64,000 bases of DNA from Amycolatopsis azurea DSM 43854 (GTDB lineage Bacteria; Actinomycetota; Actinomycetes; Mycobacteriales; Pseudonocardiaceae), in assembly GCF_001995215.1 (NCBI RefSeq), contig NZ_MUXN01000005.1:124001-188000 (forward strand), read 5' to 3'. The notes below the pieces were generated by a model, which worked only from the letters and a program-made list of their open reading frames with translations, was not told the origin of the DNA and ran no database searches. This document shows, piece after piece, positions 34,602 through 43,251 of the stretch. The translations under genes were made by a program, and so were the position numbers. The first letter of the stretch is position 1. Each line of letters starts with the position of its first letter.

Positions 34602-35105
34602 CTACTTGCCCTTCGCGTCCCGCATCTCGTGCCACTTCGCGTACATGTCGTTGAGTTCGTCGATCATGAAGCTCAGGAAGTCCCGCATCTCGGCGACCCG
34701 CTCACCCGCCGGCGTGTCCGCGCCGAGGGCCGAAACGCCCTCGTCGGCGGCGTCGCGCCACAAGGAGATCATGCGGTCGCGTTTCATGAAGGTGGCGTAC
34801 CAGAGGTCGTCGAAGAGGCGGTAGTGGTCGCGGCGCGAGCCCGGCTCGCGCTCCTTGGCGACCAGTCCGATCTGCTCCAGCCAGCGCACGGCCCCCGAGA
34901 TCGCGGCGGGACTCACCGAGAGCTGGTCGGCCAGTTCGGCCGCGGTGAGCCGACCGGCGTCGGTGGTCATCAGCGCGGCGAACACCCTGGCCGGCATCCG
35001 CTGCATCCCGATCTGGGAGAGCGTGATGCCCAGGTGCTCCACGTAACGGCGGACGGCGTCCTCGTCTCTCTCGGTGCTCGAAGCACTCTCAGGCGTCGTC
35101 GTCAT
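34602..35105 (-). CDS. GbsR/MarR-type regulator
   Basis: About 167 residues. The winged helix lies in MPARVFAALMTTDAGRLTAAELADQLSVSPAAISGAVRWLEQIGLVAKEREPGSRRDHYRLFDD, followed by a helical tail (FMKRDRMISLWRDA, then EMRDFLSFMIDELNDMYAKWHEMR). The form is that of GbsR-like MarR regulators that control drug exporters. ATG 35105 behind AGAGGA. Divergent from the ABC exporter operon, whose promoter has a TTCAC-N6-GTGAA repeat. Confidence 0.85.
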   Translation of the reverse strand: MTTTPESASSTERDEDAVRRYVEHLGITLSQIGMQRMPARVFAALMTTDAGRLTAAELADQLSVSPAAISGAVRWLEQIGLVAKEREPGSRRDHYRLFDDLWYATFMKRDRMISLWRDAADEGVSALGADTPAGERVAEMRDFLSFMIDELNDMYAKWHEMRDAKGK

Positions 35106-35163
35106 GAGCTCATCCTCTCTTACCTCCCCCAGAGTGATCACACCATCCATACGTTTTCTTAAC

Positions 35164-35192
35164 TTCACAACTTCGTGAAATCACTGTACATT
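35164..35192 (+). promoter_or_regulatory. Leaderless promoter and operator of the ABC exporter
   Basis: -35 TTCACA (35164-35169), 17-base spacer, -10 TACATT (35187-35192). The predicted start of transcription falls on the ATG at 35200, and there is no ribosome site, so the mRNA is leaderless. TTCAC-N6-GTGAA (35164-35179) covers the -35 and is a candidate operator for the divergent regulator. Confidence 0.6.
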
Positions 35193-35199
35193 CAGTTTC

Positions 35200-36096
35200 A
35201 TGGAAAACGCCATCTCCATCTCCGGCCTCCACAAATCCTTCGGCCGGACCAAGGCTTTGGACGGCCTTGACCTGCAGGTACCCGCTGGGGAGGTGCACGG
35301 CTTCCTCGGCCCGAACGGCGCGGGGAAGTCGACCACCGTCCGGGTCCTGCTCGGCCTGCTCCACGCAGACTCGGGCGACGTTCGCCTGCTCGGCGGCGAC
35401 CCCTGGAAGGACGCGGCGAGCCTGCACCGGCGCCTCGCCTACGTCCCCGGCGACGTGAACCTCTGGCCCAACCTCTCCGGCGGCGAGGTGATCGACCTGC
35501 TGGGACGGCTGAGGGGCGGCCTCGACCAGCGCCGCCGCAAGGACCTCATCGAACGTTTCGACCTCGACCCCAAGAAGAAGGGGCGCACCTACTCCAAGGG
35601 CAACCGGCAGAAGGTCGCGATCGTGGCCGCGCTGGCCTCGCACGTGGACCTGCTGATCCTCGACGAGCCGACCTCCGGGCTCGACCCGCTGATGGAGGCC
35701 ACCTTCCAGTACGCGATCCAGGAGGAGCGCGAGCAGGGCCGCACGGTGCTGCTGTCGAGCCACATCCTGGCCGAGGTCGAGGCGCTCTGCGACAAGGTCA
35801 GCATCATCCGCAACGGGTGCACCGTCGAGACCGGCACACTGGCCGAACTCCGGCACCTGACCAGGACGTCGATCTCCGCCGAACTCGCCGGACCGCCGAA
35901 CGGGCTGACCGGACTGGCGAACATCCACGACCTGAAGGTCGAGGGCAACCGGGTCCGGTTCGACGTCGAGACCCGCTCGCTCGACGAGGCGCTGCGTCAG
36001 CTCACCGAGGTCGGCGTCCGCAGCCTGACCAGCCAGCCGCCGACGCTCGAGGAACTGTTCCTCCGCCACTACACCACCGAGGCGAGCGCGAAATGA
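35200..36096 (+). CDS. ABC exporter ATP-binding protein
   Basis: 298 residues. Walker A is GPNGAGKST (about residues 37-45), the signature is YSKGNRQK (a variant of LSGGQ), Walker B is [12 protein letters not shown], and the switch is LLSSH. The C-terminal domain ends LEELFLRHY, as in drug and polyketide exporter ATPases. It pairs with the permease that starts in the ATGA overlap of its stop codon. Controlled with the divergent GbsR/MarR-type gene. Confidence 0.92.
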   Translation: MENAISISGLHKSFGRTKALDGLDLQVPAGEVHGFLGPNGAGKSTTVRVLLGLLHADSGDVRLLGGDPWKDAASLHRRLAYVPGDVNLWPNLSGGEVIDLLGRLRGGLDQRRRKDLIERFDLDPKKKGRTYSKGNRQKVAIVAALASHVDLLILDEPTSGLDPLMEATFQYAIQEEREQGRTVLLSSHILAEVEALCDKVSIIRNGCTVETGTLAELRHLTRTSISAELAGPPNGLTGLANIHDLKVEGNRVRFDVETRSLDEALRQLTEVGVRSLTSQPPTLEELFLRHYTTEASAK

Positions 36097-37730
36097 CCGC
36101 GACACTGGACCGCCCGGCGGCCGTCGCCGGTCCGGGACACGGACTGGTCGGCACCTGGCAGCTGACCAGGCTGGCGCTGCGGCGCGACCGGATCGTCCTG
36201 CCGATCTGGATCGTGCTGCTCGGGATCATGCCGTCGACGTCCTCGGGGACGTTCGAAACCCTGTACCCGACGGCCGCCGAACGGGCCGGGCTCACCGCGA
36301 GCATGGGCGCGAACCCGTCGCTTTCGCTGATCTACGGCCCGGCCTTCGACCTCTCGACCGCGGGCGGGTTCACCGCGTGGCGGCTCGGCGGGTTCCTCGC
36401 CCTGATCATCGGGCTGATGGCGGTCTTCACCGTCACCCGGCACACCCGCGCCGAGGAGGACACCGGCCGCGCGGAACTGCTGGCCTCCGCGGTGGTCGGC
36501 CGGTACGCCCTGCTGACCTCGGGCGTGCTGGTGTCCGCCGGGGCGAGTGTCCTCATCGGACTCGTCGAGACCGGGTTGATGATCGGCGCGAAGCTGCCCG
36601 CCGACGGCGCCTGGGCGCTCGGCGCCGCCACCGCGGCGACCGGGCTGGTCTTCACCGCGGTCACGGCGGTCGCCGTGCAGGTGGCCGAGTACGCGAGGAC
36701 GGCCAACGGGATCGGCGCCACCGCCGTCGGTGTCGCGTTCCTGCTGCGCGCGGTCGGCGACTCGACCTCGGACGCGACCTGGGTTTCGTGGCTGTCCCCG
36801 ATCGGCTGGGCGCAGCAGATCCGGTCGTTCGCCGAAGAGCGCTGGTGGGTGTTACTGCTGCCGCTGGCCGCGACCGTGGTCGTCGGCGCCGCCGGTTACG
36901 CGCTGCTCCCGCGACGCGACGTCGGCACCGGCATCATCCCGCCGCGTCCCGGGCCCGCCGAAGCGGCGACGTCGCTGCGCAGCCCGTTCGCGCTGGCGTG
37001 GCGGCTGCACCGGGGTCCGTTGATCGGCTGGGTGATCGGCACGGCGGTCTGCGCCGCGGTGTTCGGCTCGGTCGCGAGCGGGATCGGCGACGTCGTCGGG
37101 CAGAGCGAGCAGGCGAAGGAGATCTTCCAGCGCCTCGGCGGCACGGACGGGCTGATCGACGCCTTCATGGCGGCGATGACCGGGCTGTTCGCCATGGTCA
37201 TCGCGCTCTACGGGGTGCAGGCCGCGCTGCGGATCCGCGCCGAGGAGACCGCGATCCGCGTCGAGCCGCTGCTCGCGACGGGCGTCGGCAGGCTGCGGTT
37301 GCTGGGGAGCCACCTCGTGTTCGCGTTCGGCGGCACGGCCCTGATGATGGTCGTCAGCGGTGTCCTCTTAGGACTGTCGAACGGGATGCGGTCGGGCACC
37401 GTCGGCGACGCGACCGGGGACATGGTGCTCGCTTCGCTGGCCCAGCTTCCGGCGATCTGGGTGATCACCGGCCTCGCCGTGACGGTCTTCGGCCTGGCGC
37501 CGAAGTTCTCGACGGCGGCGTGGGCGATCGCCGGGCTGGCGTTGCTGCTCAGCCTGTTCGGCGCGGTGCTGAACCTGCCGCAGGTGCTGCTGGACGCCTC
37601 GCCGTTCTCGCACGTTCCGAAACTGCCCGCCGCGGAGTTCACCGCGACACCGCTGGTCTGGTTGACCGGGGTCGCCGTGGTCGCGCTCGTGGCCGGGCTC
37701 ATGGGCTGGCGGCGTCGGGACGTCGGCTAG
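36093..37730 (+). CDS. ABC exporter permease
   Basis: 545 residues with about twelve membrane helices in two similar halves (residues about 20-290 and 305-540), each with a [19 protein letters not shown] or [21 protein letters not shown] cytoplasmic loop. This double-length form is found in exporters of the tetronasin/antibiotic type. It overlaps the ATPase gene by 4 bases. Substrate unknown; drug or lipid export is plausible. Confidence 0.87.
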   Translation: MTATLDRPAAVAGPGHGLVGTWQLTRLALRRDRIVLPIWIVLLGIMPSTSSGTFETLYPTAAERAGLTASMGANPSLSLIYGPAFDLSTAGGFTAWRLGGFLALIIGLMAVFTVTRHTRAEEDTGRAELLASAVVGRYALLTSGVLVSAGASVLIGLVETGLMIGAKLPADGAWALGAATAATGLVFTAVTAVAVQVAEYARTANGIGATAVGVAFLLRAVGDSTSDATWVSWLSPIGWAQQIRSFAEERWWVLLLPLAATVVVGAAGYALLPRRDVGTGIIPPRPGPAEAATSLRSPFALAWRLHRGPLIGWVIGTAVCAAVFGSVASGIGDVVGQSEQAKEIFQRLGGTDGLIDAFMAAMTGLFAMVIALYGVQAALRIRAEETAIRVEPLLATGVGRLRLLGSHLVFAFGGTALMMVVSGVLLGLSNGMRSGTVGDATGDMVLASLAQLPAIWVITGLAVTVFGLAPKFSTAAWAIAGLALLLSLFGAVLNLPQVLLDASPFSHVPKLPAAEFTATPLVWLTGVAVVALVAGLMGWRRRDVG

Positions 37731-37740
37731 CCACAGGGGA

Positions 37741-37782
37741 AACCGTGAAGGCCGCGCACCGGGGGTGGCGGCCTTCACGGTT
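37741..37782. terminator. Bidirectional hairpin terminator
   Basis: Perfect 15-base stem AACCGTGAAGGCCGC (37741-37755) with its complement (37768-37782), 12-base loop. It lies between the permease gene and a convergent lipoprotein gene, whose last codons it covers. The core belongs to the TGAAGG repeat family. Confidence 0.7.
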
Positions 37783-38170
37783 CCTGCCGTATTTCGCCGC
37801 CGGGCGTGACGACCAGTTTCGCGACCGGCACACCGCCACCGCAGGCCTCACCGGCCGGGTAGGCGATCGCCGGTGTCACGACGAGGGAGTGGGACTTCCG
37901 GTCGCCGAGGGTCACCGTGGTCTTGACCGGCGTGGTCGGCAGACCCCGGATCGGGATGAAGACGTGCTCGCCGGCGGGCTCGGCCTTGGTCACGCAGTCA
38001 CCGGCCCAGCACAACTCGATCGACACGCGGCCCAGGCCGGCGGCCACTTCCGGCGCGACGTCGAAGGAGATCCCTTCTTCCAGGGCGATGGCCGGACAGG
38101 CCTTGTCGCCGGACTGCCCGCAGGCGGTCAGGGTCGCGAGCAGGAGCACGAAAACGGGGAGCCGCCGCAT
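37775..38170 (-). CDS. Small lipoprotein
   Basis: 131 residues. Signal peptide and lipobox LTAC (Cys at about residue 17), then a mature domain of about 114 residues with four further Cys (ACPAI, LCWAGDC, ACGGG) that may form two disulfides, and strands suggesting a small beta-sandwich (KTTVTLGDRKSHSLVVTP). Surface-exposed, function unknown. The next gene upstream on the same strand is a small membrane protein 36 bases away, so they may be cotranscribed. Confidence 0.75.
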   Translation of the reverse strand: MRRLPVFVLLLATLTACGQSGDKACPAIALEEGISFDVAPEVAAGLGRVSIELCWAGDCVTKAEPAGEHVFIPIRGLPTTPVKTTVTLGDRKSHSLVVTPAIAYPAGEACGGGVPVAKLVVTPGGEIRQEP

Positions 38171-38206
38171 ACCGGGCAGACGCCGCGAGGGGCCGTTCCG
38201 GTTGCC

Positions 38207-38530
38207 TCAGTCGTTCCGGAATCCCGAGGTCGCGGTGGGCGGGAGTTCCGTCGACGTGGTGGACGGCGTCACGGTCCGGGTCACCGTGCGCGGCGCGGGC
38301 GTGCTGGTGCGCGTGACGACGAGGGGTTCCGGGACGCTTCCCGGCACGGTCACCGTGACCGGCCCGACCGATCGGGAGGTCGTCGTCGGGGACGGGGTCG
38401 TGCCGACTTCGTGGACGCGGGGTGGTGGCTCGCGACCGGCCACCAGGAGGGCGGCGACGAGCAGTCCGGTCGCGAGACCGGCGATGGCCGCGACCGTGAC
38501 GGAACCGGTGGTGGGACCCTGACCGAACAT
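38207..38530 (-). CDS. Small membrane protein with Thr/Pro-rich tail
   Basis: 107 residues: one membrane helix (SVTVAAIAGLATGLLVAALLVAG) then an extracellular Thr/Ser/Pro-rich tail (TTPSPTTTSRSVGPVTVTVPG, RTSTPAPRTVTRTVTPSTTSTE). Topology suggests a surface stalk. No conserved domain recognised. ATG 38530 behind GAGGGGG; an in-frame ATG at 38548 is the alternative. Confidence 0.65.
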   Translation of the reverse strand: MFGQGPTTGSVTVAAIAGLATGLLVAALLVAGREPPPRVHEVGTTPSPTTTSRSVGPVTVTVPGSVPEPLVVTRTSTPAPRTVTRTVTPSTTSTELPPTATSGFRND

Positions 38531-38583
38531 CCGGCACCCCCTCGCCATGCGAAGCGCAGGTACGAGGACTTCTCGCGTTGATC

Positions 38584-39141
38584 TTACGTTTTGTTACGCA
38601 ACGTGCGCAAACCGTCGACAATGATCCGCGTGAGATGACGTTCTTCGAGCGAATACCGCTCGGCGGCGAGGCACCCGGCGATCAGGGCGCGCAGATCGTC
38701 GCCGTCGATGTCCTCGCGTACCGCGCCCGCGGCCTGCGCCCTGGTCAGCAGCGCCTGCGTCGCCGCCCGGAAGTCGTTGCCGGCGCTCGCTTTGAAGCCG
38801 AGTCCGGTCGTCTCGGCGAGCGCGTCGCACAGCGCCCGGTTGCGGGAGGCCTGCTGGACGACGCGTCTGAAGAAGTCGAAGAACGTCTCACCGGGGTCTT
38901 CGGCGGTCAGCAGGTCCCGTGCCTCCTGGGCGAACTGCTCGACGCGGTCCAGGACGACGGCCTGGAACAGCGCCTCCTTACTGGGGAAATGCCGGTAGAC
39001 CGTGCCCGCGCCGACACCGGCGATACGGGCGATCTCGTCGAGGGGGACGGCGAGGCCGTTGACGGCGAAGGCCTCTTCGGCCGCCGCGAGCACCTTCGCT
39101 CGGTTGCGTCGCGCGTCGGCGCGCAGCACGGGCTTGTCCAC
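38584..39141 (-). CDS. TetR family regulator
   Basis: 185 residues from GTG 39141, which follows a good GAGGAGGGG. The HTH is RRNRAKVLAAAEEAFAVNGLAVPLDEIARIAGVGAGTVYRHFPSKEALFQAV (about residues 10-60), and the C-terminal helices are of the SBP-like TetR group. Its neighbour upstream is the YdjM-like gene on the same strand, 62 bases away; the target is not evident. The longer open frame upstream is rejected because it crosses that gene. Confidence 0.88.
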   Translation of the reverse strand: MDKPVLRADARRNRAKVLAAAEEAFAVNGLAVPLDEIARIAGVGAGTVYRHFPSKEALFQAVVLDRVEQFAQEARDLLTAEDPGETFFDFFRRVVQQASRNRALCDALAETTGLGFKASAGNDFRAATQALLTRAQAAGAVREDIDGDDLRALIAGCLAAERYSLEERHLTRIIVDGLRTLRNKT

Positions 39142-39203
39142 TGTTCCCCTCCTCAACCGGGTCCGGCGTTCCGATTCAACGCCTCTCCCGGTGAGGACAT
39201 TCC

Positions 39204-39992
39204 TCATTGGACGGCGGTCTGCGCGCCTTCCGGCGTGAACAGGCTCTGGACCGTAGTGAACAGGTACTCCCAGACGCCCGGGATCAGCAGCACCGCGGCG
39301 ACCGCGAACACCGGGAAGATCAGCCGGTTCTCCACCTTCTTGCCGGTGCGGAACCGCAGCGGCTTCGGCGGCCGGATCTCGTACCAGGTCTCGCCCGCGA
39401 TCGGGATCGGGAACAGGAACGGGCAGCCGGACTCGGTCAGCGCGTCCCCGAGGCAGTGCACGAAACACCCGGCCGCGACGGCGATGCCGAGCCAGCCGGA
39501 GATCTCCGCGAGCTGCGCCGCCTTGTCCGGCGGGGCCGTCCACACCCACCACCCGACCGCCGCGCCGCTGACCGGCAGGAGCCAGTCGCCGAGCGCTCCT
39601 TCCGCGAGCAGCAGCCCGAGGACGACGACGCCGAACACCGCCCAGGGGCCGCCCTCGGTGGTGCCCCAGGAGGTCAGGAAGCCGAGGCCGACGGCGAACA
39701 GCACGGTGTGCGAGAGGTGCCGGTGCTTACCGGTGACCTTCTCGTCGCGAGGCCCCTTGGTCAGCGCGTAGAGGGCCGCCGAAACCCGGCGAAGCAGCCA
39801 GGAGATCGCGCCGGTGAACCATCCGAGCAGCCTCGACGCGCGGGCGCCCGGATGGTCGAGGTCGGGCAGGAGGGCGAAGCCGGCCGTGGTCGCGGCGAAC
39901 ACGACCGCCTGGTGCACCGTGCCCGCTCCGACGGCGGGCGCGAGCGCGAGACCCGCGCACCAGCCGGTCAGGGCATGCGTCCGCCCCATCAT
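39204..39992 (-). CDS. YdjM-like membrane-bound metal-dependent hydrolase
   Basis: 262 residues. It begins MGRTHALTGWCAGLALAP with the metal-ligand His, followed by ALLPDLDHPGA and HRHLSHTVLFAVGLG, the His/Asp motifs of the YdjM (DUF457) family, and several membrane helices. A second metal-site segment is VHCLGDALTESGCPF. The E. coli member is LexA-controlled, but no SOS box is visible here. Function is probably membrane lipid hydrolysis (family inference). Confidence 0.82.
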   Translation of the reverse strand: MMGRTHALTGWCAGLALAPAVGAGTVHQAVVFAATTAGFALLPDLDHPGARASRLLGWFTGAISWLLRRVSAALYALTKGPRDEKVTGKHRHLSHTVLFAVGLGFLTSWGTTEGGPWAVFGVVVLGLLLAEGALGDWLLPVSGAAVGWWVWTAPPDKAAQLAEISGWLGIAVAAGCFVHCLGDALTESGCPFLFPIPIAGETWYEIRPPKPLRFRTGKKVENRLIFPVFAVAAVLLIPGVWEYLFTTVQSLFTPEGAQTAVQ

Positions 39993-40046
39993 CGTGCTGC
40001 TTCCCCCAGGTGTCGCGGATCACGAGCCCACGACCGTAGCGGGGGA

Positions 40047-40400
40047 TCAGGCGGGGGGCTCTTCCGACACGCTGAGGTGCTCGGCGACGCCGGTGAGCTC
40101 GATCACTCGGCTCACCTGCGGGCTGGGCACCAGTTCGAGCTCGACCGCCTTTTCGGCGGCCTGGCGCTGCGCCTGGAGCACGACGTTCAGCGCCGAGGAG
40201 TCGAAGAAGGTCACGCCGGTCAGGTCGGCGACGACCCGGCCGGACGGCTTGTCCGTGATCAGGGCCCCGAGGGTCTCCTGGAGCTGCGGGCTCGTCAGCA
40301 GGTCGAGCTCACCGGTGACCACCACGCGCGGTACAGACGCGTCGGCGTCCAGCGTGATGCTGAAACCGGGCGGCGTGGTGTTCTGGTCCGCTGCGGGCAT
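40047..40400 (-). CDS. STAS-domain anti-sigma factor antagonist
   Basis: 117 residues of the SpoIIAA/RsbV fold: VVVTGELDLLTSPQLQETLGALI, then VVADLTGVTFFDSSALNVVLQAQ. The Ser pair in FFDSSAL includes the phosphorylation site used by RsbW-type kinases. It should release the sigma factor when unphosphorylated. ATG 40400 has GAGGAG at the best distance (ATG 40406 is too close). Two RsbW-like kinases and SigF lie 0.6-2.3 kb away. Confidence 0.88.
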   Translation of the reverse strand: MPAADQNTTPPGFSITLDADASVPRVVVTGELDLLTSPQLQETLGALITDKPSGRVVADLTGVTFFDSSALNVVLQAQRQAAEKAVELELVPSPQVSRVIELTGVAEHLSVSEEPPA

Positions 40401-40614
40401 GCACATTCTCCTCATCAGGTGAGAACCGACGCTCAGCGCCGGAACGCGCCTGTGGTCTCAAGCGACGGCCGCGCCCAGTCCGGACACGGACGCACGCTCT
40501 TCTTCGGCGGGTTGGCTTGGCTGTCCCCGCAACGACAGTCTCAACCCTAACCCAGTCCGGGCGGGGCGCCACGATCGCCGTCACGCGCGTCGCCGACCGG
40601 TGGCCGGGGCGCGC

Positions 40615-40923
40615 TCAATGCGCCGTCAGCGCCTTGCGCCCGGCGCGGCGTTCCCGGAGGAACAGCTCACGGCGCTCGATCTCGCCGAGCCCGCCCCAGA
40701 TGCCGTACGGCTCCTGGACCGCCAGGGCGTGCTTGCGGCACTGCGCCAGCACGGGGCAGGTCTGGCAGATCGCCTTGGCACGCGTCTCGCGCCGCTCGCG
40801 GGCCGAACCGCGCTCGTTGTCCGTGTGGAAGAACAAGCTGCTGTCGGCGCCTCGGCACGACCCACGGAGCTGCCAATCCCACTCTTCCGCCACCACGTTG
40901 GGCAGCCGGCTCACGTCAGCCAC
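40615..40923 (-). CDS. WhiB family Fe-S regulator
   Basis: 102 residues from GTG 40923. Four Cys for a 4Fe-4S cluster (Cys 23, 53, 56 and 62: GSCRG, CQTC, AQCRKH), the turn GIWGG and a basic C-terminal end (RRELFLRERRAGRK). WhiB proteins bind the primary sigma factor and alter promoter choice in response to redox state or stress. It is divergent from rsbW-sigF, adding to a stress-control cluster. Which WhiB subgroup it belongs to is not resolved. Confidence 0.9.
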   Translation of the reverse strand: MADVSRLPNVVAEEWDWQLRGSCRGADSSLFFHTDNERGSARERRETRAKAICQTCPVLAQCRKHALAVQEPYGIWGGLGEIERRELFLRERRAGRKALTAH

Positions 40924-40995
40924 GTCGGTCCCCGCCTTTCCAGGAGATCGTTTGTCCCCGGTTACATGCCCGCCGCCTGCGAGACTCAAACCTGG

Positions 40996-41021
40996 GTTTG
41001 GTTTGCTCACACTCCGGGCAA
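40996..41021 (+). promoter_or_regulatory. SigF-like promoter of rsbW-sigF
   Basis: GTTT (40996-40999), 16 bases, GGGCAA (41016-41021), 38 bases before the rsbW start. Close to the SigF/SigB consensus GTTT-N14-16-GGGTAT, which suggests autoregulation. Confidence 0.5.
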
Positions 41022-41059
41022 TCGACGACTCGGCAGCGCAGCTCGAGAGAGGAACACAC

Positions 41060-41476
41060 GTGGTGGACAACACCCCGCCCAGCGGGGAGGGCGCTCAACT
41101 CATCGAGGTACGCACGGCCGCGGTACCGCACGTGGTACCGACTCTCCGGACGATCGTCGCGGACATCGCGATGCGCCAGGACTTCGACCTGGACGCGGTC
41201 GAGGATCTCCGGATGGCGGTGGACGAGGCCTGCTCCATGCTGCTCCCCTCGGCCGCCGACGGCCACCTGACCTGCGTTTTCTCGTGGAAGGACGGACGGA
41301 TCGAGGTGACCGTCTCGGTGCTTTCGGACTCTCCGGAACCCGACGACGAGACCGGCCTGTCCTGGCAGCTGCTCACCGCGCTGGCGACGTCGGCGCGGCG
41401 GAGTGTCACCCCGGCCGACGGCGGCTACCTGTCCAGGGTGGAGCTCATCCGGGAGAGCGAGGCGGCCCGGCCGTGA
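41060..41476 (+). CDS. rsbW: RsbW-like anti-sigma kinase
   Basis: 138 residues of the GHKL/HATPase anti-sigma type: VVPTLRTIVADIAMRQDFDLDAVEDLRMAVDEACSMLL contains the N-box, and IEVTVSVLSD and GLSWQLLTALAT follow. It binds SigF and phosphorylates the STAS antagonist. GTG 41060 follows AGAGGA. Its stop overlaps the sigF start (GTGA), the usual rsbW-sigF coupling. Confidence 0.86.
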   Translation: MVDNTPPSGEGAQLIEVRTAAVPHVVPTLRTIVADIAMRQDFDLDAVEDLRMAVDEACSMLLPSAADGHLTCVFSWKDGRIEVTVSVLSDSPEPDDETGLSWQLLTALATSARRSVTPADGGYLSRVELIRESEAARP

Positions 41477-42246
41477 CGGAACCCGTCGAGCAAGACGGCG
41501 CGGATGTTCCGGCCCTGTTCCAGCGCATGCACGCGTTGCCCCCGAACGCCCCGGAACGGGAGCGGCTGAGGGACGAGCTGGTGCGCGCGCATCTGGAACT
41601 CGCGCGCAACCTGGCGCGGAAGTTCCGTAACCGGGACGAGTCGATGGAGGACCTGGTCCAGATCGCGACGATCGGGCTGATCCACGCCGTCGACCGGTTC
41701 GACCCCGGCCAGGGCAGCGACTTCCTGGCGTTCGCGGTCCCGACCATCTCCGGCGAGCTGCGGCACCACTTCCGCGACAACAGCTGGTCGGTCCGCGTCC
41801 CGCGGCGGCTCAAGGAGCTGAACGCGAACATCTCGGCCGTGCGCGAGGAGCTGACGGTCCGCCTCTCGCGCGCGCCGAAGCCCAGTGAGATCGCCGTCCA
41901 TCTCGGCATCCCGATCGACGAGGTCTACGAGGGCCTCCGCGCGGGCCAGGGCCGGTACGGGGCTTCGCTGGACAACCTCCTGGAGAACTCGGCGCACACC
42001 CGCTTCGGCGAGGCGGACGCCAACCTGAGCCAGGCGGAGCTGCGCGAGGCGCTGCGGCCGATGCTGGAACGACTGCCCGACCGCGAACGCAAGATCGTCG
42101 CGCTGCGGTTCGGGTCCGGGATGAGCCAGTCGGACATCGCGCGCCGTGTCGGTGTTTCGCAGATGCAGGTGTCGCGGTTGCTGGCCTCCACGCTCAAGAA
42201 ACTGCGGGAAGGATGGACCGAGACCGAACTCACCGACGGACCCTGA
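41473..42246 (+). CDS. sigF: Stress sigma factor SigF/SigB type
   Basis: 257 residues. Region 2 is HLELARNLARKFRNRDESMEDLVQIATIGLIHAVDRFDPGQGSDFLAFAVPTISGELRHHFRDNSWSVRVPRR; region 3 follows; region 4 is LPDRERKIVALRFGSGMSQSDIARRVGVSQMQVSRLLASTLKKLRE. It drives general stress or late-growth genes. Controlled by the overlapping anti-sigma gene; the locus has SigF-like promoters, so positive feedback is likely. Confidence 0.93.
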   Translation: MTEPVEQDGADVPALFQRMHALPPNAPERERLRDELVRAHLELARNLARKFRNRDESMEDLVQIATIGLIHAVDRFDPGQGSDFLAFAVPTISGELRHHFRDNSWSVRVPRRLKELNANISAVREELTVRLSRAPKPSEIAVHLGIPIDEVYEGLRAGQGRYGASLDNLLENSAHTRFGEADANLSQAELREALRPMLERLPDRERKIVALRFGSGMSQSDIARRVGVSQMQVSRLLASTLKKLREGWTETELTDGP

Positions 42247-42270
42247 TTCGACCTTGACCCTTGTGGGTAT
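42245..42270 (+). promoter_or_regulatory. SigF-like promoter of second kinase gene
   Basis: GATT (42245-42248), 16 bases, GGGTAT (42265-42270). The -10 matches the SigF consensus exactly. It overlaps the sigF stop codon and precedes the HATPase gene at 42326 by 55 bases. Confidence 0.5.
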
Positions 42271-42325
42271 CTGGGAGACGGACAGCGGATCTGAGAGTCT
42301 CTCGCGTGAGGGGAGGTGCGGAACC

Positions 42326-42751
42326 ATGACGATGTCCAAGACGCGATCGGAGGGCACGTTACCGGTGGTCTCCCTGCCCCTGCCGGTGGATGTGACGGCT
42401 CCCGCGGTCGCGCGGCAAGCGGTTCGGGCGACCCTGGCGAGCCTCGGCCTCGACGGCCCCGACGTCGACGACGTCCTGCTCGCCACCTCGGAACTGGTCA
42501 CGAACGCTTTCGAACACGGTGAGAAGCCGGACAGGCTCGACGTCGAGTACGCCGATGGCAGGCTCACCTTGCGGGTCTACGACTCCGGCTCGAACCGGCC
42601 GAAGCTGAAGGAGCCGTCGCCGATGGCGGCGCGCAGCCGCGGCCTGCAGCTCGTGCACGCTCTGTCCGACGACTGGGGACACGAGCTGTGCGAAGGCGGT
42701 AAGTACGTCTGGGCTGTGTTCAGCCTTCGGCGGGCCGACGCGTCAGCCTGA
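42326..42751 (+). CDS. Second RsbW-like ATP-binding protein
   Basis: 141 residues of the HATPase anti-sigma type: N-box ELVTNAFEHGE, then LTLRVYDSGSNRP and SRGLQLVHALSDDWGHE. It could phosphorylate STAS partners or act as an alternative anti-sigma factor. ATG 42326 behind GGGGAGG. Its 3' end overlaps the convergent MarR gene by 32 bases. Predicted to be SigF-dependent. Confidence 0.83.
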   Translation: MTMSKTRSEGTLPVVSLPLPVDVTAPAVARQAVRATLASLGLDGPDVDDVLLATSELVTNAFEHGEKPDRLDVEYADGRLTLRVYDSGSNRPKLKEPSPMAARSRGLQLVHALSDDWGHELCEGGKYVWAVFSLRRADASA

Positions 42752-43196
42752 GCGCGGCGTCCGTTTCGGCGATCCGGTCCCGGAGCGATTTGCGCTCCAA
42801 CGCCTCGACGGCGGCGACCAGTACCTCCCTGAGCGGGTACGGCAGTTCGGCTTCCAGCTGTTCGGCCGCGGCGCTGGTCGCCGCCCACTCGGCTTCGAGC
42901 GTCGGCATCAGGCCGAGCGTCTTCTCGGTCAGTGACACGATCCTTTGCCGCGCGTCGCGTCCCGGCCTGAGCGAGACGAGGTCCTGACGCGCCATCTGCG
43001 CGATAGTCTGGCTGGCCGCGGAATGCGTCACGCCGACTTCGGCGGCGAGCTCGCGGATGGCCAGCGGCCCGTGCGCGACGATCGCGCGGACGAACGGGGT
43101 GAACCGCGGCCGGTAGTCCCCCAGCCCGATGTCCTCGAAGAACGCGGAGACGTCCGCTTCGGTCGTTTCGAGGACATGTCGCAGCAGAGTGCCCAT
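42720..43196 (-). CDS. MarR family regulator
   Basis: 158 residues. The winged helix spans VRAIVAHGPLAIRELAAEVGVTHSAASQTIAQMARQDLVSLRPGRDARQRIVSLTEKTL, flanked by dimerisation helices. Divergent from the nitroreductase gene, which it probably represses; CATAA-N3-CATAA lies between. ATG 43196 is used; an upstream in-frame GTG at 43223 has no ribosome site. Confidence 0.83.
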   Translation of the reverse strand: MGTLLRHVLETTEADVSAFFEDIGLGDYRPRFTPFVRAIVAHGPLAIRELAAEVGVTHSAASQTIAQMARQDLVSLRPGRDARQRIVSLTEKTLGLMPTLEAEWAATSAAAEQLEAELPYPLREVLVAAVEALERKSLRDRIAETDAALRLTRRPAEG

Positions 43197-43251
43197 CCCT
43201 CGTTCGCGCGGCGGCCTCCCCACCAGCGGATCATAACGACATAATCCTCGG

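Noticed and set aside
35817..36092. Longer N-terminus for the ABC permease
   Set aside because: It overlaps the ATPase gene in another frame; the ATG in the ATGA overlap at 36093 begins the normal permease N-terminus.
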